Notes under the pieces: model-generated
The model's database searches: none
Seen by the model: the letters and a program-made list of their open reading frames with translations, nothing else
Told to the model about the DNA's origin: nothing
Shown here: piece after piece, positions 24,802-33,428 of the stretch
Layout of the letters: every line of letters starts with the position of its first letter
Position numbering within the stretch: the first letter of the stretch is position 1
Position numbers and translations under genes: made by a program
Assembly (NCBI GenBank): GCA_028285495.1
Contig: JANQPB010000014.1
Span: 248,001-312,000 of the forward strand
From: Acidimicrobiales bacterium
GTDB taxonomy: Bacteria; Actinomycetota; Acidimicrobiia; Acidimicrobiales; SZUA-35
DNA: 64,000 nucleotides
Reading direction: 5' to 3'

Positions 24802-25979
24802 GCGACACGCTGGATCTCGTCGAGCGGCTCCAGGCGCTGAGCACGCAGGTGCTGCCGGACGAGGTGCGATCGAGCCATCTCGAGCGGCTCTGCGAGGAGC
24901 TCGAGACCGAGCCAGAGGAGCCACCGTCCGACCGCTGGGAGGCCCAGCGACGGCTGGTGGTCAGCGCCGCCGGTCTGGTCGTGCTGATCGGCTCCGCTGC
25001 GCTGCTGGTCATGGCCTCCGCCGCCATGCCGGGTGACCGCCTGTACGGCACGAAGCTGACGATGGAGCAGGTCATCGGCACCTTCGACCGCGACGTGGCC
25101 GCCTCGAACCGGGTCGACGAGCTGGAGGCCCTGATCGACCGGCGGGCCGAGCCGGCAGAGATCCGGGCCGCCCAGTCCCGGCTGGCCTCGAGCCTCGTGC
25201 CGTTCGCCGACGACCACGCCCTCCGCCAGCGGCACCACCAGCTCGTCCTCGGTTCCGGTCCGAGCGGTGTCCCGGTCGAGGTCGCCATCGGGTGGGAGCG
25301 GGGCGACACGTTTGCATCCTCGTTGAGCGACGGCGAGCTGGTGTTCGTCGATCGGATGGTGGCGGCCGACGGGTCGATCACCGACGAGCTCACGGTCACC
25401 GGCGAGTGGACCGCAGCCGAGAGGTCCGGCGGGTGGGACCTCGCCCGACCGACCGACGCGGGTGATGGCGCAACGTTGCGGATCGTGGCCGACCGCGACG
25501 GTGTCACGATCGTCACCGGCGCCCCCGACGGGCCGGCCGGCAGCCAGCAACAGGCCGCACCGGCGCCGCCCGAGCGGCAGTCGACCTTCACGACCGACAC
25601 CCCGTCGGCCTCGTCCGGCGCCTCGACCACCGAGACCAGCGCACCGGCGACCTCCGACCCGCCACAGACGACACCACCGCCGCAGACGGCCGCCACCTCG
25701 TCGACGTCGGCGTCGTCGAGCACCACCACGACGACAACGACGGCAACGACGGCAACGACGACGGTCTCGACGACGTCGGCATCGACGACGACCCGGCCGA
25801 CGACCACCCGCCCGACCACGACGACGACCCGACGGACGACGACGACCAGGCCGACCACCACCACGACACGGCCGACCACCACAACGACCAGCCAGCCGAC
25901 CACGACGACAACCGCACCGACCACGACGACGACCGACGACGACGACGATGACGACGGCGGCGGCGATGACGACGACTGA
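24798..25979 (+). CDS. Membrane anti-sigma-like protein with Thr-rich and poly-Asp extracellular tail
   Basis: A 393-residue protein translationally coupled to the ECF sigma gene. Residues 1-50 are cytosolic and acidic, fitting a sigma-binding segment. One transmembrane helix follows (about residues 53-77, LVVSAAGLVVLIGSAALLVM). After it, AMPGDRLYGTKLTMEQVIGT resembles the DUF5667-type segment of actinobacterial anti-sigma proteins. Residues about 150-235 look like a folded domain. The last 150 residues are low complexity: Ser/Thr/Pro/Ala, then almost pure Thr with Pro and Arg, ending in a run of Asp and Gly. The tail would be a mucin-like, probably glycosylated, stalk with a calcium-binding acidic tip. 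No classical ZAS zinc motif is visible. Confidence 0.72.
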   Translation: MSDTLDLVERLQALSTQVLPDEVRSSHLERLCEELETEPEEPPSDRWEAQRRLVVSAAGLVVLIGSAALLVMASAAMPGDRLYGTKLTMEQVIGTFDRDVAASNRVDELEALIDRRAEPAEIRAAQSRLASSLVPFADDHALRQRHHQLVLGSGPSGVPVEVAIGWERGDTFASSLSDGELVFVDRMVAADGSITDELTVTGEWTAAERSGGWDLARPTDAGDGATLRIVADRDGVTIVTGAPDGPAGSQQQAAPAPPERQSTFTTDTPSASSGASTTETSAPATSDPPQTTPPPQTAATSSTSASSSTTTTTTTATTATTTVSTTSASTTTRPTTTRPTTTTTRRTTTTRPTTTTTRPTTTTTSQPTTTTTAPTTTTTDDDDDDDGGGDDDD

Positions 25980-27636
25980 CTCGTCGCTGCGGGACAGCTC
26001 GGCCCGGATCTCGCCATCGGCGAAGCGCCGGTGGCTCGATCGGGACGCCCAGACGATCGATGCGGCTGCGGGTCTCGAGACCGCCGTGACGCCGGTCGGC
26101 AGCGGCCCCCCGGTCGCCGTCACCGAACCTCCTTCGGGAAGGGCCGCCGCCGGCCGAGCGCCGGCCGCTGGCCGCAACCGATCCGACCGCTCGACGGTGC
26201 CGATGGTCGACGGGGCGTCACTCGGCTTCCTGCGCATCGGCTTCGGGCTGATCGTCGCCTGGGAGGGCGTGCGGTACCTCGACCGTGGCTGGGTCGATCG
26301 CTACTACGGCGGCGACAAGCAGACCTTCACCTACTGGCCCCTCGACGTCGTCCAGCCGCTCCCCGAGCCGTTCCGGGCCTTGCCCTGGATGGTGATGATC
26401 GTGGCCGGCCTCTGGCTGGCCAGCGGCATCCGCCATCGGGCCGCGGCCACCCTGTGCCTGGCCACGGTCGGCTACACCCTGCTGCTCGACAAGTCGCAGT
26501 ACCTCAACCACATGTACCTGATGGCGCTGCTGGCCTTCCTGCTCGTCCTCGTGCCGGCGGGGAACGCGCTGACGCTCGCTCGCCGCCCCGACCGACCCGT
26601 TCCCGAGCTGGCCGTCGACCTCCTCGCCTTCCAGCTGGCCGTGCCCTACGTGTACGGCGGCGTGGCCAAGCTCAGCGGCGAGTGGCTCGCCGGACGGCCG
26701 CTGATCGCCTGGCTGGCGGAGTCGGACGACGTGCCCCTCCTCGGCCCGATCCTGGCCAGGGAGCCGGTCGGCCAGGCCCTGGCGGTCGCGTCGACGGTGT
26801 TCGATCTGACCATCGTCGGACTGCTGCTCTGGCGACGGACCCGAGCGATCGCCTTCCTGTGCGTGGTGATGTTCCACGTGCTCAACGCTCGGCTGTTCAG
26901 CATCGGGGTCTTCCCCTGGCTGATGATCCTGGCCACCACGATCTTCCTGCCCCGCGACTGGCCCCGCCGGGTCGCAGCCAGCCTCCGCGACCCCGGCGAC
27001 CCCCGCCGCCGGCCGGCGGCGCTCGCTGCGCTGGCCGGCGCCGCCGTCGGCGCCTGGTTCTTCCCGACCGTGGTGCCCGTGCACGTGGTCGTGTCGGCCG
27101 TCGGGTCCGGTCTGACGGCCTGGCTGGTCGTCGATCGGCGCCTCGGGTCACCGACCTCCGGCCGCCCACCGGCACCGGCCACCACCGGTCGACGGTGGCG
27201 CAACATCGTGGTGGCACTGGCCGCAGCCTGGATCGCCGTGCAGGTCACCGTACCGCTGCGTCACCATCTGACGTCGACCGACGTGCTCTGGGCCGAGGAC
27301 GGGCACCGCTTCTCGTGGCGGATGAAGCTCCGCGACAAGGACGGCACCCTGGCATTGACGATCCGCGAGCAGGACGGCACCGAGCTCGCCGTCGATCTCG
27401 ACGAGCACCTCCGGCCGCGCCAGATCGACAAGATGGCGACCCGCCCGGACATGATCGTCCAGTTCGCCAGGAGCCTCGAGGACGACGCAGGCCACGACAT
27501 CGGTGTCTACGCCGAGTCGTTCGTCTCGTTGAACGGGCGGGAGCCGGCCCGCTTCGTCCTGCCGGACGTCGACCTGACCGAGGTCGAGACGCCCTGGCTC
27601 GGCTCGGCCTGGTACCTCGCTCCCCCACCCGACTGA
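25966..27636 (+). CDS. Vitamin K-dependent gamma-carboxylase (VKGC/HTTM) homologue
   Basis: A 556-residue protein from ATG 25966 (ATG 25948 also possible), overlapping the preceding gene by 14 bp. About eight hydrophobic helices start at LGFLRIGFGLIVAWEGVRYL. Key VKGC matches: LLLDKSQYLNHMYLMALLAF, which aligns with the animal L-D-K-x-x-x-x-N-H-x-Y-L segment holding the catalytic lysine (Lys about 176); VPYVYGGVAKLSGEWLAGR (animal: Y-x-x-A-G-x-K-K-L-D-x-D-W); and a C-terminal lumenal-type domain with HRFSWRMKLRDKDGT, DMIVQFARSLED and VYAESFVSLNGRE. The family carboxylates protein glutamates using reduced quinone, CO2 and O2. It is longer than HTTM-only proteins because the C-terminal domain is complete. 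The substrate is unknown. Confidence 0.85.
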   Translation: MTTTDSSLRDSSARISPSAKRRWLDRDAQTIDAAAGLETAVTPVGSGPPVAVTEPPSGRAAAGRAPAAGRNRSDRSTVPMVDGASLGFLRIGFGLIVAWEGVRYLDRGWVDRYYGGDKQTFTYWPLDVVQPLPEPFRALPWMVMIVAGLWLASGIRHRAAATLCLATVGYTLLLDKSQYLNHMYLMALLAFLLVLVPAGNALTLARRPDRPVPELAVDLLAFQLAVPYVYGGVAKLSGEWLAGRPLIAWLAESDDVPLLGPILAREPVGQALAVASTVFDLTIVGLLLWRRTRAIAFLCVVMFHVLNARLFSIGVFPWLMILATTIFLPRDWPRRVAASLRDPGDPRRRPAALAALAGAAVGAWFFPTVVPVHVVVSAVGSGLTAWLVVDRRLGSPTSGRPPAPATTGRRWRNIVVALAAAWIAVQVTVPLRHHLTSTDVLWAEDGHRFSWRMKLRDKDGTLALTIREQDGTELAVDLDEHLRPRQIDKMATRPDMIVQFARSLEDDAGHDIGVYAESFVSLNGREPARFVLPDVDLTEVETPWLGSAWYLAPPPD

Positions 27637-27730
27637 GCGACCGCCCACTCGGCCGCGGGCGGACGTCCGGGAGCCGCCGAATTCGACGGGCCGATTCGCT
27701 CAGGTCCGGAACCCGGCCGCTGCGTACCCT

Positions 27731-29092
27731 GTGTCGATGCTGCTGGCAGGACTTCTCGTGCTCGCAGTCCCGGTGGCCGCCCTGCTCCGCAAGCTGGTCC
27801 TCCGCCCCCAGCGAGGGGTCCTCGTCCTGGCCGCCCTCGCTCCGTTCGACGGCCTGCTGCTGCTGGTCGACGGACCCGACCTCCGAGCCGGGTGGAAGGA
27901 GGCGCTGGTGCTCCTCACCCTCGGCGCCACCCTCGTCGCCCCCCGCTCGGCCCGGCCTGCGGTCCGGAGTCCCGTGCCGGCCTGGGTCGCTCCGACGTTG
28001 GCCATCGTCGCCCTGACGCTGGCCACCGCCTCCCGCTCGACGCTGCCCTTCCTGGCCGCCGGGCTGAAGGTCGACCACTTCTATCTCCTGCTGGCGCTGG
28101 TCATCTGGCGGTGCCCCTTCGATCGTCGCGAGCGCGACCAGCTGGTCACGATCCTGATGGTCGGGGCGGTGGTGACGTCCCTGGCCGGCATCTTCCAACA
28201 GGCGCTCGGGCAGGGCGCGCTCAACGCGCTCGGCTACGACTTCAACACCGTCATCCGCACCACCGGCGATTCGGTCCTGCGCTCGTTCTCCACGTTCGAG
28301 CAGCCCTTCCCGTTCGCCTTCTACGTGGTGTTCGTCCTGGCGATCGCCGTCCCGGTCGCCCTGCAGGAACCGCTGCGGACCCGGAACCGGCTGTTCCTCT
28401 GGTGCACACCGATCCTGCTCGTCGGCGTGCTCACCGCCGTCGTGCGAGCCGCCCTCGTCGCCCTCGCCGTCGCTGCCCTGTACCACCTGGCGCGCAACTA
28501 CCGGGCCGTGCTCTCGATCACGCCGCTGCTGTTGCTGCTGGTGACGCTGGCCCCGGCAGCGCTGATCAGCGCCGTCCTGTCGGCCAGCTCGTTCGGGGAG
28601 CGGGTGGACGGCTGGTCGCTGATCGCCGACGCGGTGACCTCCGAGCCGTTCGGAGCCGGGATCGCCACGACGGGGTCGGCGGCCGAGGTCGCCGCCGACC
28701 TCGGCGGGGAGAACCGGGCGACCTTCGGCCTGCCACCCGACCTGCGCCCCTACCAGCCGGACAACTACTACGTGAAGCGGTTGCTCGAGCTCGGCCCGCT
28801 CGGCCTGTGGCTGACGATCCTCGTGCTCCGCCACGTCATCGGTGGGGCTCGCGACGTCAGGACCCGCGCCCGACCGCCCGACCGGGCGCTCATCGACGGT
28901 TGGATCGCCTCGGTGCTCGGCGCCATCGTCGCCGCCACCGTGGCCACCTACTGGGAGATCTTCCCGCTCGACCTGTACTTCTACCTGATGCTGGGGGTGG
29001 TGACATCCATCGACCGAGCCGAGTCGCCTGCGCCGGACCTGCCCGCCGACCAGACGGTCGCAGCGTTCAGGCCGACCCTTGCGAGCGCTTGA
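27731..29092 (+). CDS. O-antigen ligase/Wzy-like polysaccharide polymerase
   Basis: A 453-residue protein with about 11 hydrophobic helices. A large loop between helices about 8 and 9 (residues about 285-365, SFGERVDGWSLIADAVTSEP then LPPDLRPYQPDNYYVKRLLE) is typical of the Wzy/WaaL periplasmic loop, and LELGPLGLWLTILVLRHVI resumes the membrane part. It would polymerise or ligate lipid-linked repeat units outside the membrane. It starts the exopolysaccharide cluster after the gamma-carboxylase gene. Starts GTG 27731 and ATG 27737 are both possible. Confidence 0.78.
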   Translation: MSMLLAGLLVLAVPVAALLRKLVLRPQRGVLVLAALAPFDGLLLLVDGPDLRAGWKEALVLLTLGATLVAPRSARPAVRSPVPAWVAPTLAIVALTLATASRSTLPFLAAGLKVDHFYLLLALVIWRCPFDRRERDQLVTILMVGAVVTSLAGIFQQALGQGALNALGYDFNTVIRTTGDSVLRSFSTFEQPFPFAFYVVFVLAIAVPVALQEPLRTRNRLFLWCTPILLVGVLTAVVRAALVALAVAALYHLARNYRAVLSITPLLLLLVTLAPAALISAVLSASSFGERVDGWSLIADAVTSEPFGAGIATTGSAAEVAADLGGENRATFGLPPDLRPYQPDNYYVKRLLELGPLGLWLTILVLRHVIGGARDVRTRARPPDRALIDGWIASVLGAIVAATVATYWEIFPLDLYFYLMLGVVTSIDRAESPAPDLPADQTVAAFRPTLASA

Positions 29093-29192
29093 GCGCCGTC
29101 GTCGACCGGACGACACCCGAGCGCACCGGCGGGTCGGGGGCCACGCCGGCCCGGGCCGTTGCCGCGCACCATCGACGTCTGGCGGGTCGACG

Positions 29193-30431
29193 ATGAGCCT
29201 CCGGGTGGCCATGGTCGTCGACCGCTTCCCGAACGAGCCGTTCCTGGCCCAGCAGGTGGCCGCCCTGCTCGGGCGCTCCGTCGACGTCCACGTGCTCTGC
29301 CAGATCGCCGACGACAGCAGCGATGCCTGGTCGCAGCTCGATCGGGCCGAGATGCGGGGACGGATCCACCCCTGGCCCGACCGTGGGCGCCCGGCTGCCC
29401 TCGCCGCCGCCGCAGCCAGGACGGCGCTCGGCGGGCTCCGCCGTCGCCGCGGCGCGCTGGTCCGACCACTGGCGTCGGCGATCCGGGCCGAGCACAACGG
29501 CGTCGGCGACGGCCACAACCCGCTCGGCCGCCTGCTGTTCGACCTGCGGTTGATCGCCGTCGAGCCAGACGTCGTCCACTTCCAGTTCGGCGACCTGGCC
29601 CGGGCCAGGACCCACGTCGCCGGCGCCGTCGACGCCGGCTTCAGCTCGTCCTTCCGTGGCTACGACCTCGCCTACGCCGGCCTCGACCAGGCCGGGTTCT
29701 ACGACCGGTTGTGGCCGCTGCTCGACGGCGCCCACGCCCTCGGTCACGAGCTGGTGGCCCTGGCCGAGCGGCGGGGCGCGCCGGTCGACCTGCCGTGGAC
29801 GATCATCCCGCCGGCGGTCGACGTCGGCCGGTTCAACCCGCCGGACCGGGCCAGGCGTGCGGACGGCGACGACGAGCTCCACCTCCTCAGCGTCGGCCGG
29901 CTCCACTGGAAGAAGGGCCTCGTCGACGGGCTCGTCGCGGTGGCCCAGCTCCGCGACGAGGGTCGGCGGATCCGCTACCGGCTGGTCGGCGACGGACCGG
30001 CCGAGGAGCAGCTGCGGTGGACGATCGCCGACCTCGGCCTCGAGCGGTCGGTCGAACTGCGCGGCCGGGGCGACGCCGACGAGGTGGACCGGCAGCTGGC
30101 CTGGGCCGACGCCTTCCTCCACCCGTCGCACAGCGAGGGGTTCGCCAACGCCGTGCTCGAGGCCCAGGCGATGGCCCTTCCCGTGGTCTGCACCGACGCC
30201 GATGGCCTCCGGGAGAACGTCGTCGACGGCGAGACCGGCCTCGTCGTGCCCCGCCGCCAGCCAGCAGTGCTGGCCGACGCCCTGCGCCGGCTCGACGACC
30301 GACCCGACCTCCGGCTCGCCCTCGGCCAGGCCGGGCGTCGACGGGTGATCGACCGGTTCGACCTCGACGCCCAGACCACCGCCTTCGTCGACTACTTCGA
30401 GCGGGTGGCCGAGGGGAGGCGCCGGCGGTGA
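29193..30431 (+). CDS. Family GT4 glycosyltransferase
   Basis: A 412-residue GT-B fold protein. The start MSLRVAMVVDRFPNEPFLAQ is a typical GT4 N-terminus. The C-terminal nucleotide-sugar half has LHLLSVGRLHWKKGL, YRLVGDGPAEEQLRWTIADL, then the E-x7-E signature HPSHSEGFANAVLEAQAMAL, followed by GLRENVVDGETGLVVPRR. It transfers a sugar from a nucleotide donor onto a lipid-linked acceptor in the cytoplasm. Its TGA overlaps the GTG of the next gene (GTGA). The donor and acceptor cannot be read from sequence. Confidence 0.9.
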   Translation: MSLRVAMVVDRFPNEPFLAQQVAALLGRSVDVHVLCQIADDSSDAWSQLDRAEMRGRIHPWPDRGRPAALAAAAARTALGGLRRRRGALVRPLASAIRAEHNGVGDGHNPLGRLLFDLRLIAVEPDVVHFQFGDLARARTHVAGAVDAGFSSSFRGYDLAYAGLDQAGFYDRLWPLLDGAHALGHELVALAERRGAPVDLPWTIIPPAVDVGRFNPPDRARRADGDDELHLLSVGRLHWKKGLVDGLVAVAQLRDEGRRIRYRLVGDGPAEEQLRWTIADLGLERSVELRGRGDADEVDRQLAWADAFLHPSHSEGFANAVLEAQAMALPVVCTDADGLRENVVDGETGLVVPRRQPAVLADALRRLDDRPDLRLALGQAGRRRVIDRFDLDAQTTAFVDYFERVAEGRRRR

Positions 30432-31918
30432 GCGCCGACCCGGGCATCCGGCTCCATCGCCGGCAGTACGTCGTCGGGGCTCGACCCCACCGCATCGGAC
30501 CCGGCTGGTCGGCCACCGTGCTCCCGTCCGGCCTCGTCGTCAGCCACTGCAGCGAGCTCCCGGTGACCCGGGCGACCGATGCGGACGGGATCACCTGGCT
30601 GCTGCTCGGCCTCGCCAGCCAGACCCGGTCCGACCGTCCGGACCCGGTCGCCGAGCTGGCCACCTCGCCGACCGCAGCGGTCGGGCGGGTGATCGAGGGC
30701 TGGGCCGGACGGTGGACGCTGATCGGCAACGGCGAGCTCCACCCCGATGCCACCGCCCAGCTGACCTGCCACTGGCTGATCGACGACGACGGCTCGGTGC
30801 TGGCCTCCAGCAGCCCGGCGATCCTGGCCGAGCTGGCGCCCGAGCGCCCGGACGAGCCCAGGGAGCTGGTCTACGAGCGGGGCCTGTCGTGGGTCGTCCC
30901 CCCGCTCGGCACCCTCGCCGGCGCGACGCGGCTCCTGCCATCGCAGCGCCTCGACCTGATCGACCGGACCACCCGCTGGCGCCGTCTGGTTGTCCCCCCG
31001 GCGGAGCTCGGTCTCACCCGCCTCGACGACGAGACGGCGATGGCGGCCTTCGTCGACGCCCTCGGTCAGGCCATGCTCCGGGCACCGGGCGACCAGCCCC
31101 GGCACCTCGGGCTGACCGCCGGGGCCGACTCCCGGCTGGTGCTGGCGGCGGCGCTCGCGGCCGGCGTCGACGTGGCCCCCTACACCCGGATGTCGGCCAG
31201 GATGTCGGTGGCCGACCGGGTCGTCCCCCCTCGCCTGGCCGCGGCGGTCGGCATCGAGCATCGGCGGGTGGCGGGCCGGCGGGCCGAGCCCGATCGCCTC
31301 CGGCTGGCCCTGGCCCACACCGGTGGCCACGTGTCCAACGGTGACGCCCTCCCGTTCGTCGAGGGCGTCCGCGACCACTTCACCGGCATCGAATTCGGTG
31401 GTCAGGGCCTCGGGGTCGGCAAGGTCAAGGAGCGGGTGCTCCCGGCCGAGATCGACGACCCGGCTGCGCTGGCGGAGCGGCTGGCCGACCACGTCGGCGA
31501 GCCGGTGGCAACGACCAACCGGGCCGCGCTGGCCTCCTGGCTGGCCGCGGTGGCCGACCACCAGGACGGCCAGCACCCGGCAGAGCGGGTCGACTGGCGC
31601 GACCGGTTCTACCTCGAGCAGCGCCTGGCCGGCTGGCAGGCGGCCAAGGAACAGCTCTACGACCTCAACCGCCACCAGCGGATGATCCCCATCAACTCGG
31701 CCAGGACGATCGGGCTGCTGCTGGCCGTCGACCCCGAGCGACGACGCACCGGCGACCACCGGCGCGAGCTGATCGCACTGGCCGACGAGCGGTTGCTCGA
31801 CGAGCCGTTCAATCCCCCGGGGGCCACGTTCGGCCTGGCGGCCCAGCTGGCCCACGGACTGTCGGTCGACCGGGCCGGACTGGCGAGGCGGGTCCGGCGA
31901 CGTCTCCGCCGAGCCTGA
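30428..31918 (+). CDS. Asparagine-synthase-like (PP-loop amidotransferase) protein in the EPS cluster
   Basis: A 496-residue protein from GTG 30428. The central motif HLGLTAGADSRLVLAAAL is a variant of the S-G-G-x-D-S ATP-pyrophosphatase loop of asparagine synthetase (here T-A-G-A-D-S), followed by a helix-rich C-terminal half. The N-terminal 180 residues correspond to the glutaminase-like domain of Asn synthase, but no N-terminal Cys nucleophile is present, so it is not a glutamine amidotransferase. Such homologues occur in polysaccharide clusters, where an amide on a uronic acid or an amino-acid decoration is a plausible product. It is translationally coupled to the glycosyltransferase. Confidence 0.72.
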   Translation: MSADPGIRLHRRQYVVGARPHRIGPGWSATVLPSGLVVSHCSELPVTRATDADGITWLLLGLASQTRSDRPDPVAELATSPTAAVGRVIEGWAGRWTLIGNGELHPDATAQLTCHWLIDDDGSVLASSSPAILAELAPERPDEPRELVYERGLSWVVPPLGTLAGATRLLPSQRLDLIDRTTRWRRLVVPPAELGLTRLDDETAMAAFVDALGQAMLRAPGDQPRHLGLTAGADSRLVLAAALAAGVDVAPYTRMSARMSVADRVVPPRLAAAVGIEHRRVAGRRAEPDRLRLALAHTGGHVSNGDALPFVEGVRDHFTGIEFGGQGLGVGKVKERVLPAEIDDPAALAERLADHVGEPVATTNRAALASWLAAVADHQDGQHPAERVDWRDRFYLEQRLAGWQAAKEQLYDLNRHQRMIPINSARTIGLLLAVDPERRRTGDHRRELIALADERLLDEPFNPPGATFGLAAQLAHGLSVDRAGLARRVRRRLRRA

Positions 31919-31969
31919 CCCTGTTCCTCGAGTGCCCGGCCGCGGCCCGGGGCCGGCGGCCGGTCGTGG

Positions 31970-33337
31970 TCAGGAGCCGCGGCCGACGACCTGGGCGGCG
32001 ACCGCCCGCACCTCCCGCCTGGTCGAGGGGAGCGACGCCAGCACAATCGGTCCGAGCAGCAGCACCGGGCGCAGCTCACCCGGCCACCAGGCCGCCGTCA
32101 TCATCGGCAGCAGTGCGAGCACCCAGCGGGCCCCGGCCCGATACGTCGGCCGGAACCACCGCAGCAGCTCCCGGTGCAGCGTCAGGAAGGGGACGGTGCG
32201 GATCATCTGGGCCAGGCCGTAGCCGACCACGCCGACGGACGGGACGAGGAGCAGGGTGAAGCCGAGCAGCGAGGTCACCTGCAGCCCCCGGAGTCGCACC
32301 ACCGGTCCGTTGCGACCCCGGACCTGCAGCAGCGGCGGACCGAGGTTGAACAGGGTGCCGATCGAGGCGGCGACGGCCAGGAGGCCGAGCAGCTCGGCCG
32401 CCGGCGCCCAGTCCCGGCCGAAGGCCGCCGGCACCAACCACGGGGCGAGGAACGCGGCGGAGGCGTAGAGCGGCACCGATCCGACGACCTGGACGAGGAC
32501 CCCCTCGGCATGGGCGGCCCGCAGCCGGTCCCGGTCGTCGCCGAGCTTGGCGAAGGCGGCAACGGCCAGCCGCATCGTGGCCTGCTTGGCCGCCCCGAGC
32601 TGCTCGACGATGCGGGTGGCGACGGCGACGTGGCCGACGCCGACCGGGCCGAGGACGCGTCCGACCACGATCGGGTTGACCAGCCGGCCGACCAGCGAGA
32701 ACCACTTGGCGGCCGAGTACCCGGTCCCGAACCGGGCGAGCGCCCCGAGCTCAGCCCGATCGACCACCGGCCGGGGCACGTAGCGGGCGGCGAACGACGA
32801 GGTGACGACCAGGACGGCGTTGCGGGCCAGCAGGCCGGCGATCGGCGCCCAGACCCCGGCCCCGGCGATGGCCAGGGGAATCGACACCACGTACACGGTG
32901 ATGTCGGCCGTCAGCTCGTTGCGGGCGACCACATCGAAGCGGAGCTCCCGCTCCAGCCGGGCCTTGGCCGGCGCGCCGACGACCATCAGGGGCAGGAGGG
33001 CGGCGACCGTCCGCATCGGGGCCACCACGCCGTCGTCCTGCAGCCACGAGCCGAGCAGGGGTGCACCGATGGCGGCCAGCCCCCCGATCACGACCGACGA
33101 CCCGACCAGCACCACGAAGGCCGTGTCGTCGGCGACCGAGCCCCGCGGCGAGCGAACCAGCTGGACGTCGATCCCGAACACGGCGACCGTGGCCAGGACG
33201 GCGGTCACCGCCGCCACCGCGGCGAACAGGCCGTAGGCCTCAGGTCCGATCAGGCGGGTGACGACCAGGATCCCGACGAGCTTGATGACCAGGCCGATCA
33301 GCTGGCGGGCCACCAGGAACCGACCGCTGCGGTACAC
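31970..33337 (-). CDS. Wzx-type oligosaccharide flippase
   Basis: A 455-residue polytopic protein with about 12-14 helices. The start QV-YRSGRFLVARQLIGLVI uses GTG 33337 with GGGAG 5 bases upstream. The N-terminus (FLVARQLIGLVIKLVGILVV then TRLIGPEAYGLFAAVAAVTA) is the polysaccharide-transporter signature (R-x-L-G-P-x-x-Y-G), and LLQVRGRNGPVVRLRGLQV marks the middle. It flips lipid-linked repeats across the membrane. It is encoded towards the Asn-synthase-like gene (convergent). Confidence 0.88.
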   Translation of the reverse strand: MYRSGRFLVARQLIGLVIKLVGILVVTRLIGPEAYGLFAAVAAVTAVLATVAVFGIDVQLVRSPRGSVADDTAFVVLVGSSVVIGGLAAIGAPLLGSWLQDDGVVAPMRTVAALLPLMVVGAPAKARLERELRFDVVARNELTADITVYVVSIPLAIAGAGVWAPIAGLLARNAVLVVTSSFAARYVPRPVVDRAELGALARFGTGYSAAKWFSLVGRLVNPIVVGRVLGPVGVGHVAVATRIVEQLGAAKQATMRLAVAAFAKLGDDRDRLRAAHAEGVLVQVVGSVPLYASAAFLAPWLVPAAFGRDWAPAAELLGLLAVAASIGTLFNLGPPLLQVRGRNGPVVRLRGLQVTSLLGFTLLLVPSVGVVGYGLAQMIRTVPFLTLHRELLRWFRPTYRAGARWVLALLPMMTAAWWPGELRPVLLLGPIVLASLPSTRREVRAVAAQVVGRGS

Positions 33338-33428
33338 CTGCTCCCGGAGCGAGTCCTGCGGGGGTGGGTCGGTCGCTTCGATCGGTCCGTCCCGAGTCGT
33401 CAGCGCACGGGGTCGGGGATCCGACGAC

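Noticed and set aside
25700..25976. Repetitive ACC/ACG/GAC tract considered as a CRISPR array or microsatellite.
   Set aside because: It is in frame in a coding gene and encodes a Thr/Pro/Asp-rich tail. There are no regular repeat-spacer units.
27245..29518. A 757-residue minus-strand frame opposite the polymerase and gamma-carboxylase genes.
   Set aside because: Arg/Gly/Gln-rich antisense shadow without motifs.
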